Below, piece after piece: positions 9,029 through 18,211 of a stretch of 64,000 nt of DNA. How positions within the stretch are numbered: position 1 is the first letter of the stretch; each line of letters opens with the position of its first letter. This stretch comes from Marinobacter sp. BGYM27 (GTDB taxonomy: Bacteria; Pseudomonadota; Gammaproteobacteria; Pseudomonadales; Oleiphilaceae). The stretch spans positions 537,490-601,489 of the forward strand of contig JANZNS010000003.1 in assembly GCA_025153445.1 (NCBI GenBank), read 5' to 3'. The notes under the pieces are model-generated. The model did no database searches. It was given only the letters and a program-made list of their open reading frames with translations, and was not told the origin of the DNA. The position numbers and the translations under genes are program-made.

Positions 9029-11419
9029 TTACAGATTCTCATACCGGTTCACGTCAAAAATCCCCGCTTCTACCGGGTTGGTCTGCTCAACAAACGCCCT
9101 GAAATCCGCCATCACATCCCAAAAATCCGGGCTGGTGCGACGCACGCCCCAACGCTCGGCCAGCGCATTCATGTCTGAAGCACGGGTGATGTCTTTGAAC
9201 GCCGAGACAAATGCGTCCAGCTCGTTCAGCGGGACGTCAAAGCTGAAATTCGGATAGCTGCCCAAGGTGCCGTCTATTACGGAAACCGTGTCCTGCTCCG
9301 GCAATAACCGGCTGTCTTCAGCGAACATAAAGGCAACGTTGGAATGGATCCGGTTGTGCACCAGGGTATAGACCCAACGCTCGTCTTCGCTTGAAACCCG
9401 CAAGAATACGACCTCCGGCAAAAATTTGATCGCCGGCATGGTGGCGCCGTTGTCGAACGCCAGCCCGCGAAGGATCGCATCCGCGTCTTTCTGCAATGGC
9501 GAGGCTTTCGGTCGTTCACAGGGCCCACCGAAGCAGCGGTTCAGAAAATCGGGTGGGCCGGCCACCGCTGCCGCACGATCCAGCAGCAGCTGGCTGAACT
9601 TGTCCATCACCGCGGTGTTACCGCGCTGAGGGCCATAGTCGATATCGACAGGTGTGGCGACGTCCAGATCGGTATAGGTGATCGCATCCTTGATCTTGCC
9701 TGAATCCTGATACCAGTGGTCATACAGGGCCTGGCGCTGATCAGCCGGCACAAACCGCAGGAAGTTGTGCTCCGAACCGTTCCGGATGAGATCAAAGTAA
9801 AGCCGCGTCTGCGCCTGATGCGACACACTACCAAACACGTTGAAGTTGACCACCAGCTCGTAATAGGTGCGCTCAAGCAATGGATAATCCATCACCCAGA
9901 TTGTCCGCGGCACACGCCCCAGTAAGCCGTTGCGCACTGACGCGCTGTCGTGATGGCGGAAAATAGTCAACAGCGCATCGGTGTTGGTGCCATCACCATC
10001 CCAGATGTCGGACATCGCTGCGCCTTGCGGATCACGCGCGTTGTGATGCAGTTGGCGATCCGCCAGGTATTCATTGCGTTTGGCCTTGTAGTCAAACCAC
10101 TCTGAGCCCAACGCCATAATATCGCTCTTCACCCCCGGCAGCCCCAGCAGGGGCGTCACCTGCTCCCGGTAGGCCTTGTCGTTAACGAAAGCGTCGTGAT
10201 CCGGATCTTCAAAGACGGTCCAGAACTGATCCCGAATGACGTCGGTCGCGATCTGGCCACGACAGACCGGGCCGCGGATAAAGGTGCGAACAAAATACTG
10301 CGCCGTATCAAGCATAAACCGATAGCGGGCCTTGGCGGGAATCGCATCAAACGTGGCGAATGGATTGGAGCGGTCCTTGTAGCCGTACCCCGGCAGCTCG
10401 CCGATGCTCCAGTCCGAATCCAGAAACAACGACCGGTATCGGGCCATACGATCGTCATTCAGCGCGTAGGTAATATGGGTTTTCTCAACAATGGTGCTGT
10501 TCACCGGCTGTAACCGATAATAAAAGCGACCTTCCGGGTCCTCGTTCGGGCGCACGGTAGCGACCGGCAAAATCGGCTGGCCCGGCGCCGTCCACGACCG
10601 CACGATCTGATAGAACCGGCTGCCTTCCAGCGTGTCGAAATACAGGTGAGCGGTGAACAGGTGCTCGTACAGATAACGGGCGACCAGCGCTTCCCTCGCC
10701 CCCGACTGATTGAAGAAGGTTTCCCAACGCGCCACCTGCGCAAGTTCCGCATCGCCGGGATCGTAGGGTTGGGGCTGGGTCAACGCGCCTTCGGCCACCC
10801 AGGTCTGGATACGGGCGTATTCTTCATCGGTCAGGCCCGTTGTCGCGAATGGCATGCCGCCATGCGGATTGTCCTCTGCATAGTCCTCGAAATCCGCCAG
10901 CGTCGGGCAGCTCTGGGGCCGGCCAATATCGGTTCTCAGATCTTCCGGCAGCCGACTGTTTGGCGGCAGCGGATTTTCCCGGCCCAGTGCAATCATCTGG
11001 AACAGCACCGAGGTCTCCCGCGCATCCAGAGCACCTTCCTTATCGCCGTGTAAAACAGAGAAGAAGCCCTTGTCTCGCCAATCCGAAGTGGTTACCGCAT
11101 CAATACCCAAGCGGGTGGGTGCCATATCCTCCAGTCGGCTGCCTGCATATACCGGCAAGGGGGATGCGCCGCGCAACAGCCCCTCCGAGCTGGTGAGCTT
11201 CAGCTGGCAAGGCGCGTCATAGCAACCATGGCAGGCCATACATTTGGCTTCGAATATGGGTTTGATGTCAGTCTGGAAATCGTAGGTCTGATTGGCCGCT
11301 ACCAGCGAATGCGGCCTTTCATACGTCGGCACCTGACTGCAGGCAAAAGCGAATAGCGCCAGCAGAAAGATCAGGCCTACCCTGAATATCGCCCTCGCCC
11401 GACCGGAATCGAATACCAT
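9029..11419 (-). CDS. cti: Fatty acid cis/trans isomerase
   Basis: Periplasmic enzyme of 796 residues that converts cis-unsaturated acyl chains of membrane phospholipids to trans, rigidifying the membrane under solvent, heat or other stress. The N-terminus is a hydrophobic export signal ending in a lipobox-like FAFAC (C27). A c-type haem motif C60-M-A-C63-H64 follows in a cysteine-rich segment, as is typical of Cti. The long remainder contains the family's conserved aromatic and Asn-rich segments. Start ATG 11419 has AAGGAA upstream. No partner gene is evident. Cti is usually constitutive and controlled by substrate access, so no regulatory site is expected. Confidence 0.93.
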   Translation of the reverse strand: MVFDSGRARAIFRVGLIFLLALFAFACSQVPTYERPHSLVAANQTYDFQTDIKPIFEAKCMACHGCYDAPCQLKLTSSEGLLRGASPLPVYAGSRLEDMAPTRLGIDAVTTSDWRDKGFFSVLHGDKEGALDARETSVLFQMIALGRENPLPPNSRLPEDLRTDIGRPQSCPTLADFEDYAEDNPHGGMPFATTGLTDEEYARIQTWVAEGALTQPQPYDPGDAELAQVARWETFFNQSGAREALVARYLYEHLFTAHLYFDTLEGSRFYQIVRSWTAPGQPILPVATVRPNEDPEGRFYYRLQPVNSTIVEKTHITYALNDDRMARYRSLFLDSDWSIGELPGYGYKDRSNPFATFDAIPAKARYRFMLDTAQYFVRTFIRGPVCRGQIATDVIRDQFWTVFEDPDHDAFVNDKAYREQVTPLLGLPGVKSDIMALGSEWFDYKAKRNEYLADRQLHHNARDPQGAAMSDIWDGDGTNTDALLTIFRHHDSASVRNGLLGRVPRTIWVMDYPLLERTYYELVVNFNVFGSVSHQAQTRLYFDLIRNGSEHNFLRFVPADQRQALYDHWYQDSGKIKDAITYTDLDVATPVDIDYGPQRGNTAVMDKFSQLLLDRAAAVAGPPDFLNRCFGGPCERPKASPLQKDADAILRGLAFDNGATMPAIKFLPEVVFLRVSSEDERWVYTLVHNRIHSNVAFMFAEDSRLLPEQDTVSVIDGTLGSYPNFSFDVPLNELDAFVSAFKDITRASDMNALAERWGVRRTSPDFWDVMADFRAFVEQTNPVEAGIFDVNRYENL

Positions 11420-11636
11420 TCAATAGTTCCTTCTGTTCACAGACATCATCAAGTGCGGTTTATTATAACGGGTTCATTGGCGCGGTTAAGCCTCAATGGC
11501 ATACGACTGACGCCATACTTTCGATTCATTCCCGGCGCATCCGGGCGTAATCAAAACAGCGTCCGGATAATTGCGCATTCGTATCGCGCGGCGTCTTCGC
11601 GTTATGCTCGGGGAAACCAATGACCGGAGTTGTCTC

Positions 11637-12302
11637 ATGCAGCCGCTAAAAATCGACATTGTCTCGGACGTCGCCTGCCCCTGGTGTGCCATCGGCTACA
11701 AACGCCTCGAAAAGGCGATGGCCGAACTCAGCAATGAGCTGACATTCGATATTGAATGGCACGCCTTTGAACTCAATCCCGATGCCGGCCCCGAAGGTGA
11801 ACCTATACTGGAACACCTGAGCCGCAAATACGGCCGCAGCCCTGCCGAGATGGAAGCCAATCAGGCCCAGATGATCGAAATCGCAACCGATCTTGGACTG
11901 AACTTCAGTAAACTGCAGGAGCGTTATTCCCGCAATACTTTCGACGCTCACCGGCTACTCAAATGGGCCAAGGACGAAGGTAAACAGACCGTGCTGAAAC
12001 TGGCACTGTTTGATACCTACTTCGGCCACGCGGAAAACATCTCTGATCCGACCATACTTCGGGTGGCAGCAGAAGCCGCTGGACTGGACGGCGACAAAGC
12101 GAAGCAAATCCTGGAATCAGACCAGTATGCTGACGCCGTTCGCGCCGATGAGGAACAATACCGCCAAGCGGGCGTATCCGCCGTGCCTGCGTTTGTTATT
12201 AATCAACAGTACCTGATTTCCGGCGCACAGGAACCGGAGACGCTGGCAAACGCCTTCAGGGAAATTGCTGCGGGCTCACAGGAAGTCATTGATGGAGAAT
12301 GA
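11637..12302 (+). CDS. DsbA-family (FrnE-like) thiol oxidoreductase
   Basis: Cytoplasmic thioredoxin-fold protein of 221 residues of the FrnE/2-hydroxychromene isomerase-like DsbA group. It lacks a signal peptide, starts directly with the first strand (KIDIVSDVACPWC) and has a CPWC active site at C15-C18. The cis-proline region appears as GVSAVPAFVIN, typical of FrnE. ATG 11637 is preceded by GGAG with a seven-base spacer, while the open frame extends further upstream without a site. It lies four bases from the PaiB-like gene and probably shares its transcript. Substrates are unknown; thiol-disulfide exchange in stress defence is the likely role. Confidence 0.88.
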   Translation: MQPLKIDIVSDVACPWCAIGYKRLEKAMAELSNELTFDIEWHAFELNPDAGPEGEPILEHLSRKYGRSPAEMEANQAQMIEIATDLGLNFSKLQERYSRNTFDAHRLLKWAKDEGKQTVLKLALFDTYFGHAENISDPTILRVAAEAAGLDGDKAKQILESDQYADAVRADEEQYRQAGVSAVPAFVINQQYLISGAQEPETLANAFREIAAGSQEVIDGE

Positions 12303-12305
12303 TTG

Positions 12306-12932
12306 ATGTACATTCCGGAACACTTCCGCGAGGCGGACACCGGCACCCTGCAAGATCTGATTCAGCAGCGGTCGTTCGGCACGCTTGTCACTGTGGACGA
12401 GGACGGCCCGGTCGCCAACCATATGCCGTTTGTTCTCGACAGAAGCCGCGGTGAGCGGGGTGTTCTGCAATGCCATGTCGCACGCCGCAACCCGGTGTGG
12501 CAGGCACTGGCAAATAATCCCGGAGCGCTGATACTTTTTCAGGGCCCGGATGCCTACATCTCGCCCAACTGGTACCCCTCCAAGCAGGAAACCGGCAAGG
12601 CCGTCCCCACCTGGAACTACATTGCAGTACACGCCCGTGGGCGGGCCCGGATCATGGACGACCCGGAGTGGCTGTTGCATCACCTCAACCACCTGACCGA
12701 CCAACACGAGCGCACCCAGTCAGCGCCATGGCAGGTTGCCGACGCGCCGGGTGATTACATCGAGAAAATGATGGGCGCGATTGTCGGCATTGAAATCCCC
12801 ATATCAACACTGACCGGCAAATGGAAAGCCAGCCAGAACCAGCCCGATGGTAACCGGCAAGGCGTCATCCGGGGACTACATGATCAACAGGAGGCCAACG
12901 CAAACGCGATGGCAAATTGGGTTTCCCGGTAA
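12306..12932 (+). CDS. PaiB-like FMN-binding protein
   Basis: Protein of 208 residues resembling PaiB, a flavin-binding split-barrel protein named as a negative transcriptional regulator of protease and sporulation genes in Bacillus; in proteobacteria the role is unproven. Recognisable segments are the opening MYIPEHF, the HMPFVLD strand, the FQGPDAYISPNWY motif and the VPTWNY motif of the FMN-binding barrel. ATG 12306 has GGAG eight bases upstream, inside the end of the oxidoreductase gene, so the two are co-transcribed. Confidence 0.87.
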   Translation: MYIPEHFREADTGTLQDLIQQRSFGTLVTVDEDGPVANHMPFVLDRSRGERGVLQCHVARRNPVWQALANNPGALILFQGPDAYISPNWYPSKQETGKAVPTWNYIAVHARGRARIMDDPEWLLHHLNHLTDQHERTQSAPWQVADAPGDYIEKMMGAIVGIEIPISTLTGKWKASQNQPDGNRQGVIRGLHDQQEANANAMANWVSR

Positions 12933-13076
12933 TTTCGTTTCAGAGCAGCCATCCTCCCTCCCCCTTAACCCGTAATCCCGTGGTCATCACAGCGCAACAT
13001 TGATCTGCCACCGTCTGGGCTGGCGATATCGACACCGGTATCAACTCCTGAAAATAACGAGTAGCGGGTAATTCTC

Positions 13077-13298
13077 ATGGGCGTGAGTATCTGGCAAGTC
13101 GTGGTGGTGGTTATTCTGTTTTTGCTGCTTTTCGGGCGCGGCAAGATTCCGGCTCTTATGGGCGATCTGGCTCAAGGTATCAAAAGTTTCAAAACCGGTA
13201 TGCGGGATGATCCGGTAGATGGTGACACTGACAGCCTCAAGGCATCGGCGCCGTCCGCAGCGCCAGAGCAGCCGGCACAGACACGCTCATCATCCTGA
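13077..13298 (+). CDS. tatA: Sec-independent translocase subunit TatA
   Basis: Pore-forming subunit of the twin-arginine translocase, 73 residues. A short N-terminal membrane helix ([19 protein letters not shown]) is followed by the hinge motif FGRGKIP, an amphipathic helix containing [14 protein letters not shown], and a Ser/Pro/Ala-rich tail. The first gene of a tatABC operon, it precedes tatB by 27 bases. Its inner-membrane oligomers form the passage for folded substrates. Confidence 0.95.
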   Translation: MGVSIWQVVVVVILFLLLFGRGKIPALMGDLAQGIKSFKTGMRDDPVDGDTDSLKASAPSAAPEQPAQTRSSS

Positions 13299-13325
13299 CC
13301 CCAAAACAGACAATCGGGTGGCACC

Positions 13326-13754
13326 ATGTTTGATCTGAGCTGGGTAGAACTTCTGTTTTGCGGCGCGCTGGCGCTTATCGTGATCGGCCCTAAAGATATG
13401 CCGCAGTTATTCCGTGCCGGTGGGCGATTGATGGCCAAAGCACGCCGTACCTACAGCGATGTTATTGGCAGCATGCACCAGCTCGAACGGGAAGTGGATA
13501 TTGCATCGGGCAAGAACGGCAAGGATGACTGGCGCAACCTGATGCCGGATGAAATCCGCAATCTTCCGGCCGACTTTCAGCCTGGGTCGATGACCGCGCA
13601 GCAGCACCAACAACGTCGGGCGGCACTTGACCAGGCTCGGTCCGATGCCGAGGCGAAGCAGCTCAAAGACACCACGGACTCCAGCTCCGAAACGGTCGAA
13701 GAGCCCACCAGCACAGCATCCGGGCCCATTCAGCCACCGTCTGCCAAAGGCTAA
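13326..13754 (+). CDS. tatB: Sec-independent translocase subunit TatB
   Basis: Receptor-complex subunit of the Tat translocase, 142 residues. The N-terminal helix MFDLSWVELLFCGALALIVIGPKDMP ends in the GPKDMP hinge that separates TatB from TatA, and a long charged amphipathic region and a Ser/Thr/Glu-rich tail follow. It lies between tatA and tatC, seven bases from the latter. Together with TatC it binds twin-arginine signal peptides in the inner membrane. Confidence 0.95.
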   Translation: MFDLSWVELLFCGALALIVIGPKDMPQLFRAGGRLMAKARRTYSDVIGSMHQLEREVDIASGKNGKDDWRNLMPDEIRNLPADFQPGSMTAQQHQQRRAALDQARSDAEAKQLKDTTDSSSETVEEPTSTASGPIQPPSAKG

Positions 13755-13761
13755 CCCTGCG

Positions 13762-14559
13762 ATGAGTCACGATGATCTTGATCTGTCCAAAGCCCCCCTG
13801 CTGACCCACCTGCTGGAACTGCGCACCCGATTACTTTACTGCATGGCCTTTTTCGCCGTGATGTTCGGGCTCTCGTACCTGTGTGCGGAGGACATCTACC
13901 GATTTCTGCAGCAGCCGCTGATTGAGGTATTCGGACCTCATAGCGGTCGCCGGATGATCTACACCGGTCTGCATGAAGCCTTTTTGACCTATCTCAAGCT
14001 GTCGTTCTTTACCGCCCTGTTCATCACCCTGCCGCTGGCGCTGATACAGGTCTGGAAGTTTATAGCGCCCGGCATGTACCGGAATGAACGGTCAGCCCTG
14101 TCACCACTCTTTATCATGACGCCAGTACTGTTTGTTATGGGCGCTGCGCTGGCATTTTATGTGGTGATGCCTTTGGCCTGGAATTTCTTTATCAGCTTTG
14201 AAACCGCTGCGCAGGGCAACGATATCAGCGTGGAGCTGGAGGCCCGTGTGAGTGAGTACCTGGGGCTGGTGATCAAGATGATTCTGGCTTTTGGCCTGAG
14301 CTTCGAGCTCCCGGTGCTGCTGCTGGTCATGGCAAAGGCCGGCTTGGTCACAGCGCAATCCCTGCGCAAGCACCGGCGCCATGCCATCGTGGTGACCTTT
14401 CTTGTCGCTGCGCTGATCACACCTCCCGATCTGGTGTCCCAGATTGCCTTAGGGCTGCCGATCGTCCTGCTTTATGAGCTATCCATACTACTGATTCGCT
14501 GGACCGGCTCCGATGCCGAAGCGCAGGAACGCGCACGAATCAGTGAAGCGGCATCCTGA
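13762..14559 (+). CDS. tatC: Sec-independent translocase subunit TatC
   Basis: Six-helix inner-membrane receptor of the Tat translocase, 265 residues. It begins with the conserved cytoplasmic motif LLTHLLELRTRLLYC, and the first periplasmic loop with its Pro/Phe-rich segment and the late motif RKHRRHAIVVTFLVAALITPPD are present. I chose ATG 13762 because it gives the family N-terminus; the frame is open upstream inside tatB. A Tat-signal protein follows directly downstream, fitting local use of the system. Confidence 0.96.
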   Translation: MSHDDLDLSKAPLLTHLLELRTRLLYCMAFFAVMFGLSYLCAEDIYRFLQQPLIEVFGPHSGRRMIYTGLHEAFLTYLKLSFFTALFITLPLALIQVWKFIAPGMYRNERSALSPLFIMTPVLFVMGAALAFYVVMPLAWNFFISFETAAQGNDISVELEARVSEYLGLVIKMILAFGLSFELPVLLLVMAKAGLVTAQSLRKHRRHAIVVTFLVAALITPPDLVSQIALGLPIVLLYELSILLIRWTGSDAEAQERARISEAAS

Positions 14560-14769
14560 AGCCACCCCTGGGGTCGGTTAGTCGACATATCGGGTATCAC
14601 GAAAGGTTAACCCAACCGTAAGACTGCCGACCCTCGGCTGTCACAGTTTTTTTACAAGCTTCTTGTCGAGGGCTAAACCAGCCAGACAACCATTCCCGTC
14701 GTCTGCCCTGAGCACAATCAATAAAAGCCCCGCATCCCCAATTGACGAAAAAGACAATGGAGCTTCCTG

Positions 14770-16236
14770 ATGACTGACGTTTCTCTACCTGAACTGGACG
14801 ACCAGAAAGGCGACGCGCTGATCCAGCCGACGTTCAACCGCCGGGCTTTCATGAAAGGTTCCTCCGCAGTTGCCGCCAGCACTGCGTTTGCAGCCATGGC
14901 CAGTCGTGCCAATGCCGCCAGCCTGCCCTACTCAGACAACTACGGCCCACTGGTACCAACCGCCGATAAAGCCACCGGCCTGACTCTGCTGGCACTACCG
15001 GAAGGCTTCGAGTACACCACCTTCGGCTGGACTGGCCAGATCCAGACCGACCAACTGCCAACGCCAACCGATCACGACGGCATGTCGGTGGTCGCATCAA
15101 AAGGCAATGTCGTCGCGTTGGTCCGCAACCACGAACTGTCCGAAGGCGAAAGCACACCGTCGTCGCCTCGCGGTGGCCGCGGCGTGTATAACCCGAACCA
15201 GAACGGTGGCACCACCAACCTGATGTTCGATGTGGTGAAAGGCGAGTTCCTGTCGTCCTATAACAGCCTCGGCGGCACTATCCGCAACTGTTCAGGCGGT
15301 CCTACTCCGTGGGGCACCTGGTTGTCCTGCGAAGAAACCTTCCACCCATGGGGACAGGGTTCCCAAGGCTATAACCACGGTTATGTGTTCGAGGTTCCCG
15401 GCTTTGGCATTTCCGATGGCCAGCCGATCCGTGAAATGGGTCGCTTCTCCCACGAAGCCGTTGCCGTCGATCCCGCTACCGGTTTTGTCTATGAAACCGA
15501 AGATGCCGGCCAGTCTGCGTTCTACAAATTCGAGCCAGCGGGTAAATGGGGGGACATGAAGTCAGGCGGTAAGCTTTACGGCATGGTCGTGAAGGATTCG
15601 CCACGTCTGGACTTGCGCGGCGGCCTCACAGAAGGCACCACCTGGGATGTCACCTGGCAGGAAATCAATGATCCGGACGCCATGAGTGACACCTGTTTTA
15701 ACCAGGCGACTGAAGCCGCCATCATCGAGCGTGGCGAAGGCTGCTGGTACGACGACGGCAAGATCTTCTTCGTGTCGACTTCCGGCGGTGCGGCCGGCCT
15801 GGGCCAGGTCTTCTGCTACGACCCGCGCAAGGAAACCGTCCAGATAATCTTCGAGTCAAAAGACGCCATCACCGAAGTAGACGGCCCGGACAACATTGCA
15901 GTCAGCCCTCGCGGTTCGATCCTGATGTGTGAAGACGGTGGCTCCAACCCCAAGCGCCTGGTGTGCCTGACCCAGACCGGTGTGGTCTTCCCCTTCGCCG
16001 AAAACCGCATCGCGCTGGATGCAGGCGACCTGGCCAAAATCGACACGATCTACCCGGGCACTCGCGATTTCTTCTGGGATGAAGTGGGCGCATCAACGGA
16101 TGGCTCTGCCCGTCGCAGCTTCACCAGTCAGGAATGGGCCGGCGCCAGCTTCCACGGTCGCTGGTTGTTCGTAAACATCCAGTCGCCGGGCGTCACCTTC
16201 GCCATCACCGGTCCATGGGAAAAAGGCGCGCTTTAA
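14770..16236 (+). CDS. Tat-exported PhoX/DUF839 family protein
   Basis: Secreted protein of 488 residues related to the PhoX alkaline phosphatase/DUF839 family, which folds as a beta-propeller with Ca and Fe in the active site. The N-terminus carries a twin-arginine motif (NRRAFMKG, R24-R25), a hydrophobic stretch and an ANA cleavage site near residue 49. Family segments include RNHELSEGE, TPWGTWLSCEE, GRFSHEAVAVDP and SPRGSILMCEDGG. Its position just after tatABC suggests it is a local Tat substrate. Phosphatase activity is inferred from the family only; many DUF839 proteins have no tested function. Confidence 0.88.
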   Translation: MTDVSLPELDDQKGDALIQPTFNRRAFMKGSSAVAASTAFAAMASRANAASLPYSDNYGPLVPTADKATGLTLLALPEGFEYTTFGWTGQIQTDQLPTPTDHDGMSVVASKGNVVALVRNHELSEGESTPSSPRGGRGVYNPNQNGGTTNLMFDVVKGEFLSSYNSLGGTIRNCSGGPTPWGTWLSCEETFHPWGQGSQGYNHGYVFEVPGFGISDGQPIREMGRFSHEAVAVDPATGFVYETEDAGQSAFYKFEPAGKWGDMKSGGKLYGMVVKDSPRLDLRGGLTEGTTWDVTWQEINDPDAMSDTCFNQATEAAIIERGEGCWYDDGKIFFVSTSGGAAGLGQVFCYDPRKETVQIIFESKDAITEVDGPDNIAVSPRGSILMCEDGGSNPKRLVCLTQTGVVFPFAENRIALDAGDLAKIDTIYPGTRDFFWDEVGASTDGSARRSFTSQEWAGASFHGRWLFVNIQSPGVTFAITGPWEKGAL

Positions 16237-16278
16237 CGCCAGGACCCGCCCACAGGGAAGTGAGCAACAACTATATCG

Positions 16279-16300
16279 GGGAAGCCAGTGACGGCTTCCC
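16279..16300 (+). terminator. Hairpin after the PhoX-like gene
   Basis: An eight-base-pair perfect stem (GGGAAGCC/GGCTTCCC) with a six-base loop lies about 40 bases after the PhoX-like stop codon. Only two T residues follow, so it may be a weak terminator or an mRNA-stabilising hairpin. Confidence 0.5.
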
Positions 16301-16351
16301 TTGTCGTGATGTAACCAATGTCACGAACACAACAATCACAGGAGAATACCG

Positions 16352-16915
16352 ATGCGTTCCCTAGTTCAATCTACAGCCCTTGCCCTGCTCGTTCTTGTGC
16401 CCTACACCGCTAACGCGACTCTGATGACACTGTCTGACGATGGTGTTTATACCGGCAGCGTGGATACCGACAATGCCTGGCTTGAAGAAAACACCTTTTC
16501 GGACGGTGTTGATTTCTGGACCTTTGAAGTCACCTCTCCCACCACGCTCTCCATTGATATCGCCTCCGCAATCGATTTCGGCATCAGCGTTTATGCCGGC
16601 GAGATGATGGACGAGTTCCAGGCGATCTTCTTCAGTAACAGCGGCGACTTCAGCGACGGCTCTCTGACATACGTTGACGGCACGCCCGCCATTCCAATGC
16701 CCGGTAGCACCCTCGACTTCATGCTGGCTACATCGGGCTTCTTCACTATCGCTGTTGGCGGTGACAACGGCTTTGGCATGGATGGCCCGCATGACTACAC
16801 CATGACGGTTGCCGGCCTCAGCAGCCATGATGTCCCTGAGCCCTCGAGCGTCGCCTTGTTGCTTGCAGGCGGGCTGGCACTGGTGGCGCGTCGCCGCGCC
16901 CATCGCTCAGCCTGA
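16352..16915 (+). CDS. PEP-CTERM sorting-domain protein
   Basis: Exported protein of 187 residues. A signal peptide is present (hydrophobic core LALLVLVPYTANA), the middle is acidic and beta-rich with the look of a pre-peptidase/DVUA-type domain (WTFEVTSPTTLSID), and the C-terminus is a classical PEP-CTERM tripartite signal: VPEPSS, a hydrophobic helix, then RRRAHR. PEP-CTERM proteins are processed by exosortase and typically linked to exopolysaccharide export. No exosortase gene is in the window. AGGAGAA precedes ATG 16352. The PhoX-like gene lies upstream, separated by a hairpin. Confidence 0.88.
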   Translation: MRSLVQSTALALLVLVPYTANATLMTLSDDGVYTGSVDTDNAWLEENTFSDGVDFWTFEVTSPTTLSIDIASAIDFGISVYAGEMMDEFQAIFFSNSGDFSDGSLTYVDGTPAIPMPGSTLDFMLATSGFFTIAVGGDNGFGMDGPHDYTMTVAGLSSHDVPEPSSVALLLAGGLALVARRRAHRSA

Positions 16916-17316
16916 TTGCCAGGCCGGAGTAGCCCCGCACTTTTTGACCATGTGCGGGGCTACTCCGGCCTTCCCTGAACGCCGCCTCCGGTGAGCATCC
17001 TTCCCTTCAAAACATCCCTTCAGATTGTTCTTTCGGACGGCGGAGCCTCACAGATCCTCCGCTGACCGCTCCCGCACCACTATCTGGCCAATGCCCACAC
17101 GCAGCCCATCATCTGACGGAACCCTTCATGACCCTGACTGTCGAAAGCCGGATATAACTTTAGGCAAGCCGTCATTTTTATCCTAAGCTAATCCGGTAGT
17201 TACCCAGCAGGGAACCCATCGGGATAGCGTCCGTCGTACCGCCATCGATCATCGGTACCGCTCCTGGATCCGCAATAATCCGGGCGACGCCGTTCAACAA
17301 GCAAAGGATGCTCAGC
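16916..17316. other. Intergenic region with one large hairpin
   Basis: Apart from the 20-base-pair hairpin described separately, I see no gene, RNA or repeat in these roughly 400 bases. The right part should contain the promoter of the acetyltransferase gene, whose boxes I cannot place. Confidence 0.4.
16921..16971. terminator. Perfect 20-bp inverted repeat hairpin
   Basis: Two perfectly complementary 20-base arms (16921-16940 and 16952-16971) flank an 11-base loop, directly after the PEP-CTERM gene. The stem is GC-rich and unusually long. There is almost no T tract after it, so it may work as a strong pause/terminator, an mRNA 3'-end stabiliser or a mobile repeat rather than a standard intrinsic terminator. 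Confidence 0.65.
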
Positions 17317-17859
17317 ATGAACGACACAACAGATTTTGCACCGCAGCCGGTGCTGGAGAGTCGCACTTTACGATTGCGACCGATTCAGCCGGACGATTTT
17401 GAACCACTCTATGCCGCGGCCTCCGACCCCCGCGTGTGGGAGCAGCATCCAAGCAGCGATCGCTACAAGCGGCCCCAGTTTCAGCAGTGGTTCACGGACG
17501 CTATGGCCTCCGGATCAGCATTGATTGTTATCGACCGGGATACGGCCAGAGTGATTGGCTCCTCCCGCTATTACGAATGGGACCCGACTCAACAGGAAGT
17601 AGCCATTGGCTACACGTTTCTCGCTCACGATTTCTGGGGCGGCAAAACCAATGCAGAGATGAAGCGACTGATGCTCGACCATGCTTTTCAGTGGGCGAAG
17701 CGGGTGTGGTTCCACGTTGCGGCGGGGAATACGCGATCCAGAAAGGCGATGGAGAAAATCGGCGGTGTACTGTCCCATCGGGGCATCAAAACACTGAATG
17801 GCACAGATCACGACTATTACTTTTTCCGGATCGACAGCCACGACTGGTCTGAAAACTGA
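17317..17859 (+). CDS. GNAT family N-acetyltransferase (RimJ/RimL-like)
   Basis: Cytoplasmic acetyl-CoA-dependent acyltransferase of about 180 residues. Family features are the opening LESRTLRLRPIQPDDFEPLYAAASDP, the strand with IGSSRYYEWDP, the acetyl-CoA-binding region around GYTFLAHDFWGGKTNAEMKRLML and the HVAAGNTRSRKAMEKIGG motif near the C-terminus, all typical of the RimJ/RimL-like group. ATG 17317 is favoured over ATG 17308 because AAAGGA lies eight bases before it. The acceptor (protein N-terminus, amino acid or small molecule) is unknown. Confidence 0.87.
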   Translation: MNDTTDFAPQPVLESRTLRLRPIQPDDFEPLYAAASDPRVWEQHPSSDRYKRPQFQQWFTDAMASGSALIVIDRDTARVIGSSRYYEWDPTQQEVAIGYTFLAHDFWGGKTNAEMKRLMLDHAFQWAKRVWFHVAAGNTRSRKAMEKIGGVLSHRGIKTLNGTDHDYYFFRIDSHDWSEN

Positions 17860-17869
17860 CGCATGCCGG

Positions 17870-17888
17870 CCAGGGCTTTACGCCCTGG
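17870..17888. terminator. Hairpin between convergent genes
   Basis: CCAGGGC and GCCCTGG pair around a five-base TTTAC loop, between the convergent acetyltransferase and monooxygenase genes. There is no long T tract on either strand, so termination strength is uncertain. Confidence 0.5.
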
Positions 17889-17908
17889 TGGCAAAACAAA
17901 CTGTTGAA

Positions 17909-18211
17909 CTAAACCACTGCCTCAAACCCTTCGAATACCGGTGGCCCAAGGTAAATATCCTTGTTCGGACTGGCGTTGGCGTGCGCCTTTTTGAACGCAT
18001 CAGACTTGGTCCATTTCTCGAACGCGGACTTTGATTCCCAAACCGTATGGGAGGCAAACAGGGTGTGGTCCTCGTGAGTCGGCCCCTGCAGCAGGTTAAA
18101 ACTCCTGAAACCAGGGACTTCCTCAAGGTAGGTCTCCCGATCACACCATATCTGAATGAACGTCTTTTCCTTTCCCAGCGCGATGCGAAAACGGTTCATG
18201 GCTATGTACAT
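17909..18211 (-). CDS. Antibiotic biosynthesis monooxygenase (ABM) domain protein
   Basis: Single-domain ferredoxin-like protein of 100 residues from the ABM/IsdG-type haem-degrading group. The order of motifs is typical: NRFRIALGKE, a central FRSFNLLQGP, then HTLFASHTVWESKSAFEKWTKSDAFKKAH, where the conserved Trp and the helix before the last strand are visible. Such proteins act as small cofactor-free monooxygenases or haem oxygenases. Haem degradation is plausible, but no haem-uptake genes adjoin, so I leave the substrate open. The gene is divergent from the GST gene. Confidence 0.78.
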   Translation of the reverse strand: MYIAMNRFRIALGKEKTFIQIWCDRETYLEEVPGFRSFNLLQGPTHEDHTLFASHTVWESKSAFEKWTKSDAFKKAHANASPNKDIYLGPPVFEGFEAVV

